The notes beneath the pieces were generated by a model. The model was not told the origin of the DNA. It searched no databases and saw only the letters and a list, made by a program, of their open reading frames with translations. DNA of 8,478 nt from an uncultured Bacteroidales bacterium (GTDB taxonomy: Bacteria; Bacteroidota; Bacteroidia; Bacteroidales; F082): NCBI GenBank assembly GCA_937896895.1, contig CALBNV010000034.1:1-8478 (forward strand), given 5' to 3'. Positions within the stretch are counted from its first letter, which is position 1; every line of letters starts with the position of its first letter. Positions 1 to 6,253 of this stretch are shown piece by piece. Made by a program: the position numbers and the translations under genes.

Positions 1-19
1 AATAAGATAACATTGACTC

Positions 20-2821
20 ATGAATCAGAATCCGGAGCAACAAGCTCGAGATAAAATAGATTCCTTATTGGAAGCGGCAGGTTGGGTAATTCAATCAAAA
101 ACCAAGATTGATTTCTCGGCTGGTTTGGGTGTTGCCGTGCGCGAATATCAAACAGATGCAGGTCCGGCAGATTATGTTCTTTTTATTAACCGGAAACCTG
201 TTGGCATTATTGAGGCGAAACGCGAAGAAGAGGGAGTGAATCTTACGATGGTGGAGGAACAGTCTGTCCGTTATGCAAATGCCACACTGAAATATCTGAA
301 CAACGAGCCGTTGGTGTATGTGTATGAAACGACGGGAACGGTTACTCGTTTCACCGATTACAGCGATCCGAAGCCACGAAGCCGTGCAGTGTTCGCCTTT
401 CATAAACCAGAAACCATCGCAGAATGGATTCGCAACGGAAGAAGTTTGCGTAGCAGATTGCAGGATTTCCCAACATTAGATGAAACTGGCTTGCGTCCGG
501 CACAGATTAAGGCGGTTGAGAATTTGGAAGAATCGTTTAAAAACAATCGTCCTCGCGCTTTGATTCAAATGGCAACGGGCGCAGGAAAGACATTCACTGC
601 AATCACGTTTATTTATCGTCTGCTGAAATTCGCAAAGGCAAAACGTATCTTATTCCTTGTCGATACCCGCAATTTGGGCGAACAGGCGGAACAGGAATTT
701 ATGAATTTCCGTCCGAACGACGACAACCGCAAGTTTACTGAATTGTATAATGTTCAGCGGTTAAATTCAAGTTATATAGCGAGCGATAGCCAAGTGTGCA
801 TTTCTACCATTCAGCGTTTGTATTCCATTTTGAAAGGCGAGGAATTGGACGAAAGCGCAGAAACCGACAATCCAAACGAATCTACTTGGTTGCAACAAAA
901 GCTGAAGGAACAAAAAGCCGTTCCTGTGGAATATACGGCAAAGGTTCCGATTGAACAGTTTGATTTTGTCGTAATAGATGAATGTCACCGAAGCATTTAC
1001 AATCTTTGGAAACAGGTTTTGGATTATTTCGATGCGTTTTTGATTGGCCTTACCGCAACGCCCGATAAGCGGACATTCGGTTTCTTCAACGAAAATGTGG
1101 TGAGCGAATATACTTACGAGCAATCGGTGGTTGACGGCGTGAATGTGCCGTACGATGTTTATACCATAGAAACTGAAATTTCTAAAAACGGCGGCTTGAT
1201 TAAGGCTGGCTGGCATATAGATTATCGCGATAAGGCTACCCGCAAGACTCGTTGGCAACAGGTTGACGAGGATGTGGAATACAAAAAGAACGACTTGGAT
1301 AAATCGGTGGTGAATCCAAGCCAGATTCGTACCGTGATACGTCAGTTCAAGAAGGCGTTGATGGAAGAGATTTACCCGAACCGCTACGACGAAAACGGGC
1401 AGTACGAAGTCCCCAAGACATTGATTTTTGCCAAAACCGACAGCCACGCCGACGATATCATCAAGATCGTCCGCGAAGAGTTCAACGAGAGCAACGATTT
1501 CTGTAAAAAGGTAACCTACAAGATTGACGAAGATCCGAAGTCTGTACTGAACCGTTTCCGCAATCAGTATTATCCTCGTATTGCGGTAACGGTAGATATG
1601 ATTGCAACAGGAACAGATGTTAAGGCTCTTGAAGTTCTGTTGTTTATGCGCGATGTTCGCAGTGCGAATTACTTTGAACAGATGAAAGGGCGTGGAACCA
1701 GAACCATTAACGAGGATTCCTTGCAACTGGTGAGCAAGACCGCCTCGGCAAAGACACACTTTGTGATTGTTGATGCTGTTGGTGTAACACAGACAAAGAA
1801 AACCGACAGTCGCCCATTGGAACGCAAGCCTACGGTTCCGTTAAAGGATTTGCTGGGGGCTGTGACTATGGGTGTTGCCGAAGAAGATTTGTATGTCTCT
1901 TTGGCAAACCGATTGATTCGCCTGAACAGGGAAATAACGGAAAAGGAGCGCGAGAAAATAGAATCCCTTGCAAAAGGAAAGGGGTTGGGACAAATGAGTG
2001 CGGAATTGTTGAATGCTTTCGATTTCGACAAGATAGAAGATGAGGCACAGTTGGAATTGCGTAAAATTCCTCAAACGGAAATCACGCCTGCTATAGAAGA
2101 ACAAATTCGCGCAAAGGCACAACAAAAACTTGCCGATGTCGCCAGCAGTACCTTCAATGGCGAATTGAACGAATATATTGTTACCGTTCGCAACCTGCAC
2201 GACCAGAAAATCGACAGCATTAACATTGATACTGTTGTGCTAAGCGGATTTAATAGCTTTACCTTGGGAAAAGCCAAGGAAACCATCAAATCCTTTACGG
2301 AATATCTGGAGCAGCACAAGGACGAGATTATGGCATTAAGCATATTCTACAACCAGCCTTACAACCGCCGCAACCTCACTCTGAAAATGGCGCAGGAACT
2401 GCTCGAAAAACTGAAGCAAGACAAACCTTTGCTTGCCCCTTCGTATGTGTGGGATGCCTATTGCGCTGTTGAAAATGTGAAAGCGAACCAGCCAAAGGCG
2501 GAACTTACCGCATTGGTGTCGTTGGTGCGCCACGCTTGCGGAATCGACAAAACATTGGCGGCTTTCGACAGTGTGATAGATAAGAATTTTAATGCATGGC
2601 TGTTCCGCCAACACACCGGTAACCGCAACCGCTTTACGCAGGAGCAAATTGACTGGCTGCGCATGATTAAAGACCATATCATTAGCAGTTACCACCTCGA
2701 TTTAGACGACTTGGACTACACACCATTCGATGCACAAGGTGGACGGGGAAAAATGTACCAATTGTTTGGGAATGAGATGGAGAAGATTATTGAGGAATTG
2801 AATGAAGTGTTAGTGGCGTAA
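20..2821 (+). CDS. hsdR: Type I restriction enzyme, R (endonuclease/translocase) subunit, EcoEI-like
   Basis: This is the ATP-dependent DNA translocase and nuclease subunit of a type I RM complex; it cuts DNA lacking the cognate methylation. An N-terminal PD-(D/E)xK nuclease domain is visible, with D51 and E65-A66-K67 in the context PVGIIEAKRE. A superfamily 2 helicase core follows: Walker A MATGAGKT (184-191), DECH box (320-323), TAT motif (345-347), IATGTDV (528-534) and motif VI QMKGRGTR (554-561). The last ~200 residues resemble the EcoEI R C-terminal domain that docks on the methylase core. The length of 933 aa suits the EcoEI-like branch, which is shorter than EcoKI HsdR. The ATG at 20 is the first in frame, and no ribosome-binding site is evident in the 19 bases available. 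The next gene starts 4 nt after the stop, so the two are probably co-transcribed. The promoter must lie left of the window. No frameshift is seen. Confidence 0.97.
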   Translation: MNQNPEQQARDKIDSLLEAAGWVIQSKTKIDFSAGLGVAVREYQTDAGPADYVLFINRKPVGIIEAKREEEGVNLTMVEEQSVRYANATLKYLNNEPLVYVYETTGTVTRFTDYSDPKPRSRAVFAFHKPETIAEWIRNGRSLRSRLQDFPTLDETGLRPAQIKAVENLEESFKNNRPRALIQMATGAGKTFTAITFIYRLLKFAKAKRILFLVDTRNLGEQAEQEFMNFRPNDDNRKFTELYNVQRLNSSYIASDSQVCISTIQRLYSILKGEELDESAETDNPNESTWLQQKLKEQKAVPVEYTAKVPIEQFDFVVIDECHRSIYNLWKQVLDYFDAFLIGLTATPDKRTFGFFNENVVSEYTYEQSVVDGVNVPYDVYTIETEISKNGGLIKAGWHIDYRDKATRKTRWQQVDEDVEYKKNDLDKSVVNPSQIRTVIRQFKKALMEEIYPNRYDENGQYEVPKTLIFAKTDSHADDIIKIVREEFNESNDFCKKVTYKIDEDPKSVLNRFRNQYYPRIAVTVDMIATGTDVKALEVLLFMRDVRSANYFEQMKGRGTRTINEDSLQLVSKTASAKTHFVIVDAVGVTQTKKTDSRPLERKPTVPLKDLLGAVTMGVAEEDLYVSLANRLIRLNREITEKEREKIESLAKGKGLGQMSAELLNAFDFDKIEDEAQLELRKIPQTEITPAIEEQIRAKAQQKLADVASSTFNGELNEYIVTVRNLHDQKIDSINIDTVVLSGFNSFTLGKAKETIKSFTEYLEQHKDEIMALSIFYNQPYNRRNLTLKMAQELLEKLKQDKPLLAPSYVWDAYCAVENVKANQPKAELTALVSLVRHACGIDKTLAAFDSVIDKNFNAWLFRQHTGNRNRFTQEQIDWLRMIKDHIISSYHLDLDDLDYTPFDAQGGRGKMYQLFGNEMEKIIEELNEVLVA

Positions 2822-2825
2822 AAAA

Positions 2826-3404
2826 ATGGAAAAATTCAGGAATAAATATCGAATAGAATCCAATCGCCTGCAAGGATGGAATTACGCCAATTCAGGCCTT
2901 TATTTCATTACAATTGTTACCGCAAATCGTATGTGTGTATTCGGTAATGTGGAAAATGGAGAAATGCGATTTTCCCAATTAGGGGAAATCGCATATGATG
3001 AATTTCTGAAATCGTTTGAAATACGGAAGGAATTACAATTAGGCGCATTTTGTTTGATGCCCAATCATTTACACGCCATTGTCGGGTTGGAAAACCATAT
3101 TACGGAAACAAACGTTGAAAATGAACCATTGCAACAATGCGAATCGCAACCGCACGGCATTGCATATCGTTCGCCAAAATCAATTTCGTCATTTGTGGCA
3201 CAATACAAATCGGCGGTCGTATCACAATACGACGATTTGGTGGATGCCACCAATGTCGGTGAAAAATACAATCGTACAAATCCCTTGTGGCAATCCAATT
3301 ATCACGACCATATTATTCGTACACAATTGGAATACAATACAATAGAAAATTACATTTACAACAATCCATTGAAATGGAATGACGATAAATTTTTTCAATT
3401 ATGA
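2826..3404 (+). CDS. REP-associated tyrosine transposase (RAYT), Y1/IS200-like HUH family
   Basis: This is a single-strand DNA nuclease of the Y1 transposase superfamily. RAYTs cleave at GTAG-headed REP hairpins and are usually single-copy, non-mobile genes. What is seen: the N-terminal strand LYFITIVTAN (25-34), the HUH metal motif in LMPNHLHAIV (H81 and H83), and the C-terminal helix with NYIYNNPLKW, where Y176 is the likely catalytic tyrosine. The length of 192 aa is normal for the family and the gene looks intact. It starts 4 nt after the hsdR stop, and its TGA overlaps a following ATG (ATGA at 3401-3404), so translation is probably coupled on both sides. REP-like palindromes lie 240-670 bp downstream, as expected for a RAYT and its targets. 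Its final 14 codons (NNPLKWNDDKFFQL) recur further down in the repeat array. The family call is firm; activity, and any role in the RM operon, are not known. Confidence 0.9.
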   Translation: MEKFRNKYRIESNRLQGWNYANSGLYFITIVTANRMCVFGNVENGEMRFSQLGEIAYDEFLKSFEIRKELQLGAFCLMPNHLHAIVGLENHITETNVENEPLQQCESQPHGIAYRSPKSISSFVAQYKSAVVSQYDDLVDATNVGEKYNRTNPLWQSNYHDHIIRTQLEYNTIENYIYNNPLKWNDDKFFQL

Positions 3405-3754
3405 TTCAATATCCAATATATTGTCGCATTTCCAAAACGAATGATTCCATTGTCGGAACGGACGATTTCATCGGCGGAATGAATAACCCCGTCGGCGGGA
3501 TGAATAACCCCGTCGGCGGGATGAATGATTTCATCGGCGGAATGAATGATTGCGTTGTCGAAACAAATGATTGCATCGACGGAACGAATGATTGCATCGA
3601 CGGAACGAATGATTGCATCGACGGAATGAATGGTTCCATTGGTGTAGAGACGCACGGCCGTGCGTCTCTACAATATGACACCAACAATCCAATAAACAAT
3701 CAAACCACCAACAATCCGTTGAAATGGAATGACGATAAATTTTTTCAATTATGA
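3401..3754 (+). CDS. Chimeric repeat ORF A (hsdS-like start, heptapeptide repeats, RAYT-like end)
   Basis: This is an open frame of 117 codons whose ATG overlaps the RAYT stop and whose TGA overlaps the ATG of the next repeat ORF. It begins MIQYPIYC, close to the HsdS start MIQYPTYK. Ten heptapeptide repeats follow (residues 13-82, type TNDCIDG or MNNPVGG), then VETHGRASLQ, which is simply the translated REP palindrome. It ends NNPLKWNDDKFFQL, identical to the RAYT C-terminus. It may be only a by-product of repeat expansion with a 21-bp period, which keeps the frame open. It could instead serve to pass ribosomes from the RAYT gene towards hsdS. A functional protein is doubtful, and no domain is recognised. 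Confidence 0.3.
   Translation: MIQYPIYCRISKTNDSIVGTDDFIGGMNNPVGGMNNPVGGMNDFIGGMNDCVVETNDCIDGTNDCIDGTNDCIDGMNGSIGVETHGRASLQYDTNNPINNQTTNNPLKWNDDKFFQL
3437..3646 (+). repeat. 21-bp minisatellite, about ten copies
   Basis: Ten 21-bp units lie in one phase, each coding for a heptapeptide of the form (T/M)-N-(D/N)-x-(I/V)-x-G. The last unit runs into the REP palindrome. Units 7 to 9 (TNDCIDG three times, near-identical DNA) and units 3 and 4 (MNNPVGG twice) are the most similar pairs, which points to local slippage or unequal crossing-over. The period is a multiple of three, so copy-number change would leave the frame intact. The shorter repeat units 2 and 3 keep only about one and a half copies (encoding TNDSIAG). 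Confidence 0.93.
3643..3672. repeat. REP-like perfect palindrome 1 (30 bp)
   Basis: This is a perfect inverted repeat centred on GGCC, with left arm TGTAGAGACGCACGG and no unpaired loop. It opens with GTAG, the tetranucleotide that heads REP elements recognised by RAYT enzymes. It lies 239 bp after the RAYT stop on the transcribed strand, so in RNA it would also form a strong hairpin upstream of hsdS. Palindromes of this GTAGAGACGC...GCGTCTCTAC type are, from memory, scattered in Bacteroidota genomes; a genome search would show whether this one is. Confidence 0.85.
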
Positions 3755-3957
3755 TCCAATACCCAACATATTGTTCCATCGCAGAAACGAATGATTCCAT
3801 TGCGGGTTCCATCGTCGCCGTAGAGACGCACGGCCGTGCGTCTCTACAATGCGGAAATGGCCGTGCGTCTCTACAATATGACACCAACAATCCAATAAAC
3901 AATCAAACCACCAACAATCCGTTGAAATGGAATGACGATAAATTTTTTCAATTATGA
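3751..3957 (+). CDS. Chimeric repeat ORF B (68 aa)
   Basis: This open frame fills the first 203-bp tandem unit. It starts MIQYPTYC, like HsdS for seven residues, passes through one TNDSIAG heptapeptide and the REP-derived VETHGRASLQ, and ends with the RAYT C-terminal peptide NNPLKWNDDKFFQL. Both ends overlap neighbouring frames by ATGA (3751-3754 and 3954-3957). It is best read as repeat-derived sequence that keeps the start/stop overlap of the original RAYT-hsdS junction. Whether it is translated cannot be told from the sequence. Confidence 0.25.
   Translation: MIQYPTYCSIAETNDSIAGSIVAVETHGRASLQCGNGRASLQYDTNNPINNQTTNNPLKWNDDKFFQL
3820..3847. repeat. REP-like perfect palindrome 2 (28 bp)
   Basis: The same 28-bp core as palindrome 1, with arms GTAGAGACGCACGG and its reverse complement, inside repeat unit 2. 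A right half-site (GGCCGTGCGTCTCTAC, 3859-3874) follows 27 bp after the matching half, showing a small extra duplication not present in unit 1. Confidence 0.85.
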
Positions 3958-4133
3958 TCCAATACCCAACATATTGTTCCATCGCAGAAACGAATGATTC
4001 CATTGCGGGTTCCATCGTCGCCGTAGAGACGCACGGCCGTGCGTCTCTACAATGCGGAAATGGCCGTGCGTCTCTACAATATGACACCAACAATCCAATA
4101 AACAATCAAACCAACAACAATCCGTCGAAATGA
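3954..4133 (+). pseudogene. Chimeric repeat ORF C, early stop (59 aa)
   Basis: The third iteration of the repeat frame, the same as ORF B up to residue 53. It then enters the diverged partial unit 4, where a G-to-A change turns the Trp codon of NNPLKW into TGA (4131-4133), giving the end NNPSK. It therefore stops 23 nt before the hsdS ATG and does not overlap it. This is the only break in a chain of ATGA-linked frames from the RAYT gene to hsdS. Confidence 0.3.
4023..4050. repeat. REP-like perfect palindrome 3 (28 bp)
   Basis: An identical copy of palindrome 2, exactly 203 bp downstream in repeat unit 3, with its own right half-site at 4062-4077. It is the REP-like hairpin nearest to hsdS, ending 106 bp before the hsdS ATG. 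Confidence 0.85.
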
Positions 4134-4156
4134 AATGATGATAATTTTTTTCAATT

Positions 4157-5284
4157 ATGATTCAATACCCAACATACAAACTCGGTGAAATCTTATCCTA
4201 CGAGCAGCCAACGAATTACATTGTTGAATCGACAGAATATGATAATTCATATCCTACACCTGTTCTTACGGCAGGAAAATCTTTCATTTTGGGTTATACA
4301 AATGAAAAAGAAGGGGTGTATGACAAATTGCCTGTAATAATTTTTGATGATTTTACGACAGCATCAAAATATGTCGATTTCAAATTTAAGGTAAAATCTT
4401 CTGCAATGAAGATCTTATCTTGCAATGAGAAAATAGCAGATATAAAGTATGTGTATTACTTTATGCAGATAACAAACATTCCATGTGATACACATAAACG
4501 ATATTGGATTTCTGATTATTCAAAAGTTGAAATCCCCCTTCCCCCTCTCGCTACCCAGCGCACCATAGTCACCCGCATAGAATCCCTCTTTGCCGAGTTG
4601 GACAAAGGCGTGGAAAAACTGAAAACCGCACAGCAACAACTTAAAGTCTATCGACAGGCGGTGCTGAATGATTGCTTGACTAAAGACAGTGAGAAGTGGA
4701 AAATTGTGAAGTTGGGAGAGGTGGCGGAAATGTGTTTGGGCAAAATGTTGGATAAAAATAAAAACAAAGGAAATTATCAACCTTATTTGAGAAATGTAAA
4801 TGTCCGTTGGGGCAGTTTCGATTTGGACGATTTGTTGGAAATGCGTTTTGAAGATTCCGAGCAAGAAAGATATGGCTTGCAAAATGGCGATTTGATAATG
4901 TGTGAAGGCGGCGAACCGGGAAGATGCGCAATTTGGAATGGCGAAGCACAAAATATGAAAATTCAAAAAGCCTTGCATAGAATCAGGTTAAAATCATCTG
5001 TTTCAAATAAATACATCTATTATCTGTTTTATCATTATGCTCAAAACGGATTGCTTGAGAATTATTTCACAGGAACAACGATAAAACACCTTACTGGTCA
5101 ATCATTAAAATCCATTGAAATCCCTCTTCCATCTCTTCCCACCCAGCAGCGCATCGTTCAAGAAATCGAAACTCGATTATCGGCTTGCGATGAGGTGGAG
5201 AAAAACATCGCCGAATCGTTGCAACAGGCCGAGGCATTGCGGCAAAGCATACTGAAAAAGGCGTTTAGCGGGGAGTTGGTGTAA
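4157..5284 (+). CDS. hsdS: Type I RM specificity subunit (two target-recognition domains)
   Basis: This is the DNA-recognition subunit that sets the target sequence for both methylation and restriction. Target-recognition domain (TRD) 1 spans about residues 7-124 (start YKLGEILSYEQPTNYIV). The central conserved region starts at EIPLPPLATQR (125-135), with a helical spacer to about 175. TRD2 is about 182-320 (start WKIVKLGEVAEM). The distal conserved region starts at EIPLPSLPTQQR (321-332) and ends LRQSILKKAFSGELV. The two conserved regions repeat each other, as is usual in HsdS. At 375 aa it is slightly short but has both halves. The ATG at 4157 follows a copy of the RAYT 3' end, and its first 20 bases recur at 3401, 3751 and 3954. 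TRD1 DNA looks more AT-rich than the conserved regions, suggesting domain exchange. No Shine-Dalgarno sequence is seen, so expression may depend on readthrough from hsdR-RAYT. Confidence 0.95.
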   Translation: MIQYPTYKLGEILSYEQPTNYIVESTEYDNSYPTPVLTAGKSFILGYTNEKEGVYDKLPVIIFDDFTTASKYVDFKFKVKSSAMKILSCNEKIADIKYVYYFMQITNIPCDTHKRYWISDYSKVEIPLPPLATQRTIVTRIESLFAELDKGVEKLKTAQQQLKVYRQAVLNDCLTKDSEKWKIVKLGEVAEMCLGKMLDKNKNKGNYQPYLRNVNVRWGSFDLDDLLEMRFEDSEQERYGLQNGDLIMCEGGEPGRCAIWNGEAQNMKIQKALHRIRLKSSVSNKYIYYLFYHYAQNGLLENYFTGTTIKHLTGQSLKSIEIPLPSLPTQQRIVQEIETRLSACDEVEKNIAESLQQAEALRQSILKKAFSGELV

Positions 5285-5289
5285 ATGTG

Positions 5290-5315
5290 ATTTATAAGTT
5301 ATTTGACTTATAAAT
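5290..5315 (+). terminator. AT-rich hairpin after hsdS, possible terminator
   Basis: A perfect 10-bp inverted repeat (ATTTATAAGT / ACTTATAAAT) with a 6-nt loop begins 5 bases after the hsdS stop. Its position suits transcript end or 3' protection, but the stem is AT-rich and no T-run follows directly. An operator is an alternative reading. Confidence 0.35.
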
Positions 5316-5400
5316 ATGTTAAGTAAAAATATATGACGGTGAAAACAAAACCAAGGCAATTTTATGATGGTGTTGGTGAAATTGTAATTTTATGCAAGAT

Positions 5401-5484
5401 ATAATGCGTAAATAAAAGTATGTATCTTATAATACATAAATAAAAATACGATACATATAATGTATATGATAAAATATGAGCCAA
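5401..5484. repeat. Three 28-bp direct repeats upstream of the SatD-family gene
   Basis: Three successive units start with ATAAT at 5401, 5429 and 5457. Over the first 22 bases units 1 and 2 agree at 18 positions, and units 1 and 3 at 15. Within them lie two inverted repeats: TATGTAT/ATACATA (5419-5438, 6-nt loop) and ATACAT/ATGTAT (5451-5465, 3-nt loop). The array ends just before the presumed promoter, so it could be a set of operator sites, perhaps for the downstream helix-turn-helix protein. The region is very AT-rich, so part of the resemblance may be due to composition. Confidence 0.5.
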
Positions 5485-5485
5485 G

Positions 5486-5510
5486 TTGTTCATTTTTTTA
5501 TATATCTTTG
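5486..5510 (+). promoter_or_regulatory. Bacteroidota-type promoter for the SatD-DUF3307-hsdM operon
   Basis: TATCTTTG at 5503-5510 is an exact match to the Bacteroidota -7 consensus TAnnTTTG. A TTG at 5486-5488 could be the -33 element, but the 14-nt gap is shorter than usual. Transcription would begin near 5516-5519, just upstream of the ATG at 5525, giving a very short leader. It would drive the second transcription unit, which includes hsdM. Confidence 0.55.
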
Positions 5511-5524
5511 CAATTGTAAATACT

Positions 5525-6253
5525 ATGGATATGGAAAAAAAGAAAGTGGCTGTAATCACTGGCGATTTAATCAATTCACGCCAAATTTCTATCGAAAACC
5601 GAAAAGAAATCTACGCGTACATGAAATGGTGTTATTCTCATTTTGTCATTCAGCGAGGTTGCCTTACTGATTTCAAATTAGAATTTTTCAGAGGCGACAG
5701 TTTCCAGTTGCTGGTGGAAGATCCTGAAATGGCTCTGCGTATGGCATTGTTTCTACGTGCAAGATTGCGTGCTGCCTATGGAAGAAAGCATCTGCAGGAA
5801 GAACCATCGTTGTCAAAATATATGCAGAAGAGCGGCAACAAGAAACTATGGGATGCACGAATGTCTATAGGTATTGGTGACATGGAATATCGTTCAAAGT
5901 CAGTCATAACTTCCGATGGTGAAGCCTTCGTTTTGTCAGGACACGAGCTGGACAAAATGAAATCAAATGAACGTCTGACCATAAAAATGCAAGGTGTTGA
6001 CGAGTATTCGTTAATGCAGTCGCAATTCAACACACTGCTTCGCTTGGGTGACGCATTGGTACAAGGGTGGACGGAAGCCCAGTCACAATTGGCGGCAGAA
6101 TGTCTTTTGTTTCCTAATAAGACACAGCAAGCATTGGAAAAGGAATATGGAATTCCCCAAACTACCATAAGCCGGCGAAAATCAGGGGGACACATTGATG
6201 AAATATTGAGCTTGTGTGATTATTTTGAAAAATTAATACCGACATTGTTATGA
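5525..6253 (+). CDS. SatD-family protein with C-terminal helix-turn-helix
   Basis: A 242-aa protein that I place in the SatD family by its start VAVITGDLINSR (residues 8-19). Other conserved-looking blocks are FFRGDSFQLLV (54-64), ARMSIGIGD (111-119) and SDGEAFVLSG (130-139). The C-terminus (about 199-235, TQQALEKEYGIPQTTISRR onward) looks like a helix-turn-helix, suggesting DNA binding. The spacing of the two GD motifs and the SIGIGD strand recall the palm/cyclase fold, which is only an inference. The biochemical role of the family is not established to my knowledge. A longer frame from TTG 5486 adds 13 hydrophobic residues, but it would start inside the promoter, so the ATG at 5525 is preferred; Met3 (5531) is also possible. 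The stop overlaps the next start (ATGA, 6250-6253), so the two are translationally coupled. Confidence 0.85.
   Translation: MDMEKKKVAVITGDLINSRQISIENRKEIYAYMKWCYSHFVIQRGCLTDFKLEFFRGDSFQLLVEDPEMALRMALFLRARLRAAYGRKHLQEEPSLSKYMQKSGNKKLWDARMSIGIGDMEYRSKSVITSDGEAFVLSGHELDKMKSNERLTIKMQGVDEYSLMQSQFNTLLRLGDALVQGWTEAQSQLAAECLLFPNKTQQALEKEYGIPQTTISRRKSGGHIDEILSLCDYFEKLIPTLL

Larger units (their letters stand above)
3359..4176 (+). repeat. Tandem array duplicating the RAYT-end/hsdS-start junction (four units)
   Basis: Each unit begins with CAACAATCC and runs through the last RAYT codons, an ATGA overlap and the hsdS-like start ATGATYCAATAYCCAAYATA. It continues into minisatellite sequence, a REP-like palindrome and a CAATATGACACC tail. 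Unit 1 is 3359-3708 (350 bp, with the expanded minisatellite). Unit 2 is 3709-3911 and unit 3 is 3912-4114 (203 bp each). Unit 4 is partial, 4115-4176, and runs straight into the real hsdS. Units 2 and 3 differ only at their last base (C at 3911, A at 4114), so the duplication or conversion is recent. Unit 4 has several substitutions in its RAYT-derived part, and its in-frame stop comes early. CAACAATCC also occurs a second time inside each tail, which could have provided microhomology for expansion. Confidence 0.93.

Noticed and set aside
767..1759. Long open frame of 330 codons on the - strand inside hsdR
   Set aside because: It is wholly antisense to a clear hsdR with intact motifs, and its translation is rich in Ile, Phe, His and Asn with no recognisable domain. 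It is a shadow frame.
3437..3646. Possible CRISPR array
   Set aside because: The 21-bp units are contiguous with no unique spacers, and no cas gene is present. It is a minisatellite.
3395..4105. Several - strand frames across the repeat array
   Set aside because: The repeat units and 21-bp minisatellite are open in several frames by composition and period. The translations only restate the repeat, so no gene is supported.
2826..4157. Complete mobile insertion sequence with ends and target-site duplication
   Set aside because: REP palindromes are found only downstream of the RAYT gene, and no matching ends or target duplication are visible upstream at the hsdR stop, so an IS boundary cannot be drawn.
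5333..5404. 23-codon frame (MTVKTKPRQFYDG...) between hsdS and the SatD-family gene
   Set aside because: It is too short, with no ribosome-binding site or recognised similarity. The slightly less AT-rich patch could be a gene remnant but nothing supports it.
5486..5524. Upstream TTG start for the SatD-family protein
   Set aside because: The extra 13 residues are AT-derived hydrophobics encoded over the promoter box itself, and the family start motif follows the ATG at 5525.
5362..5574. 70-codon - strand frame in the intergenic region
   Set aside because: It covers AT-rich regulatory DNA and the first SatD-family codons. The hydrophobic translation reflects base composition.
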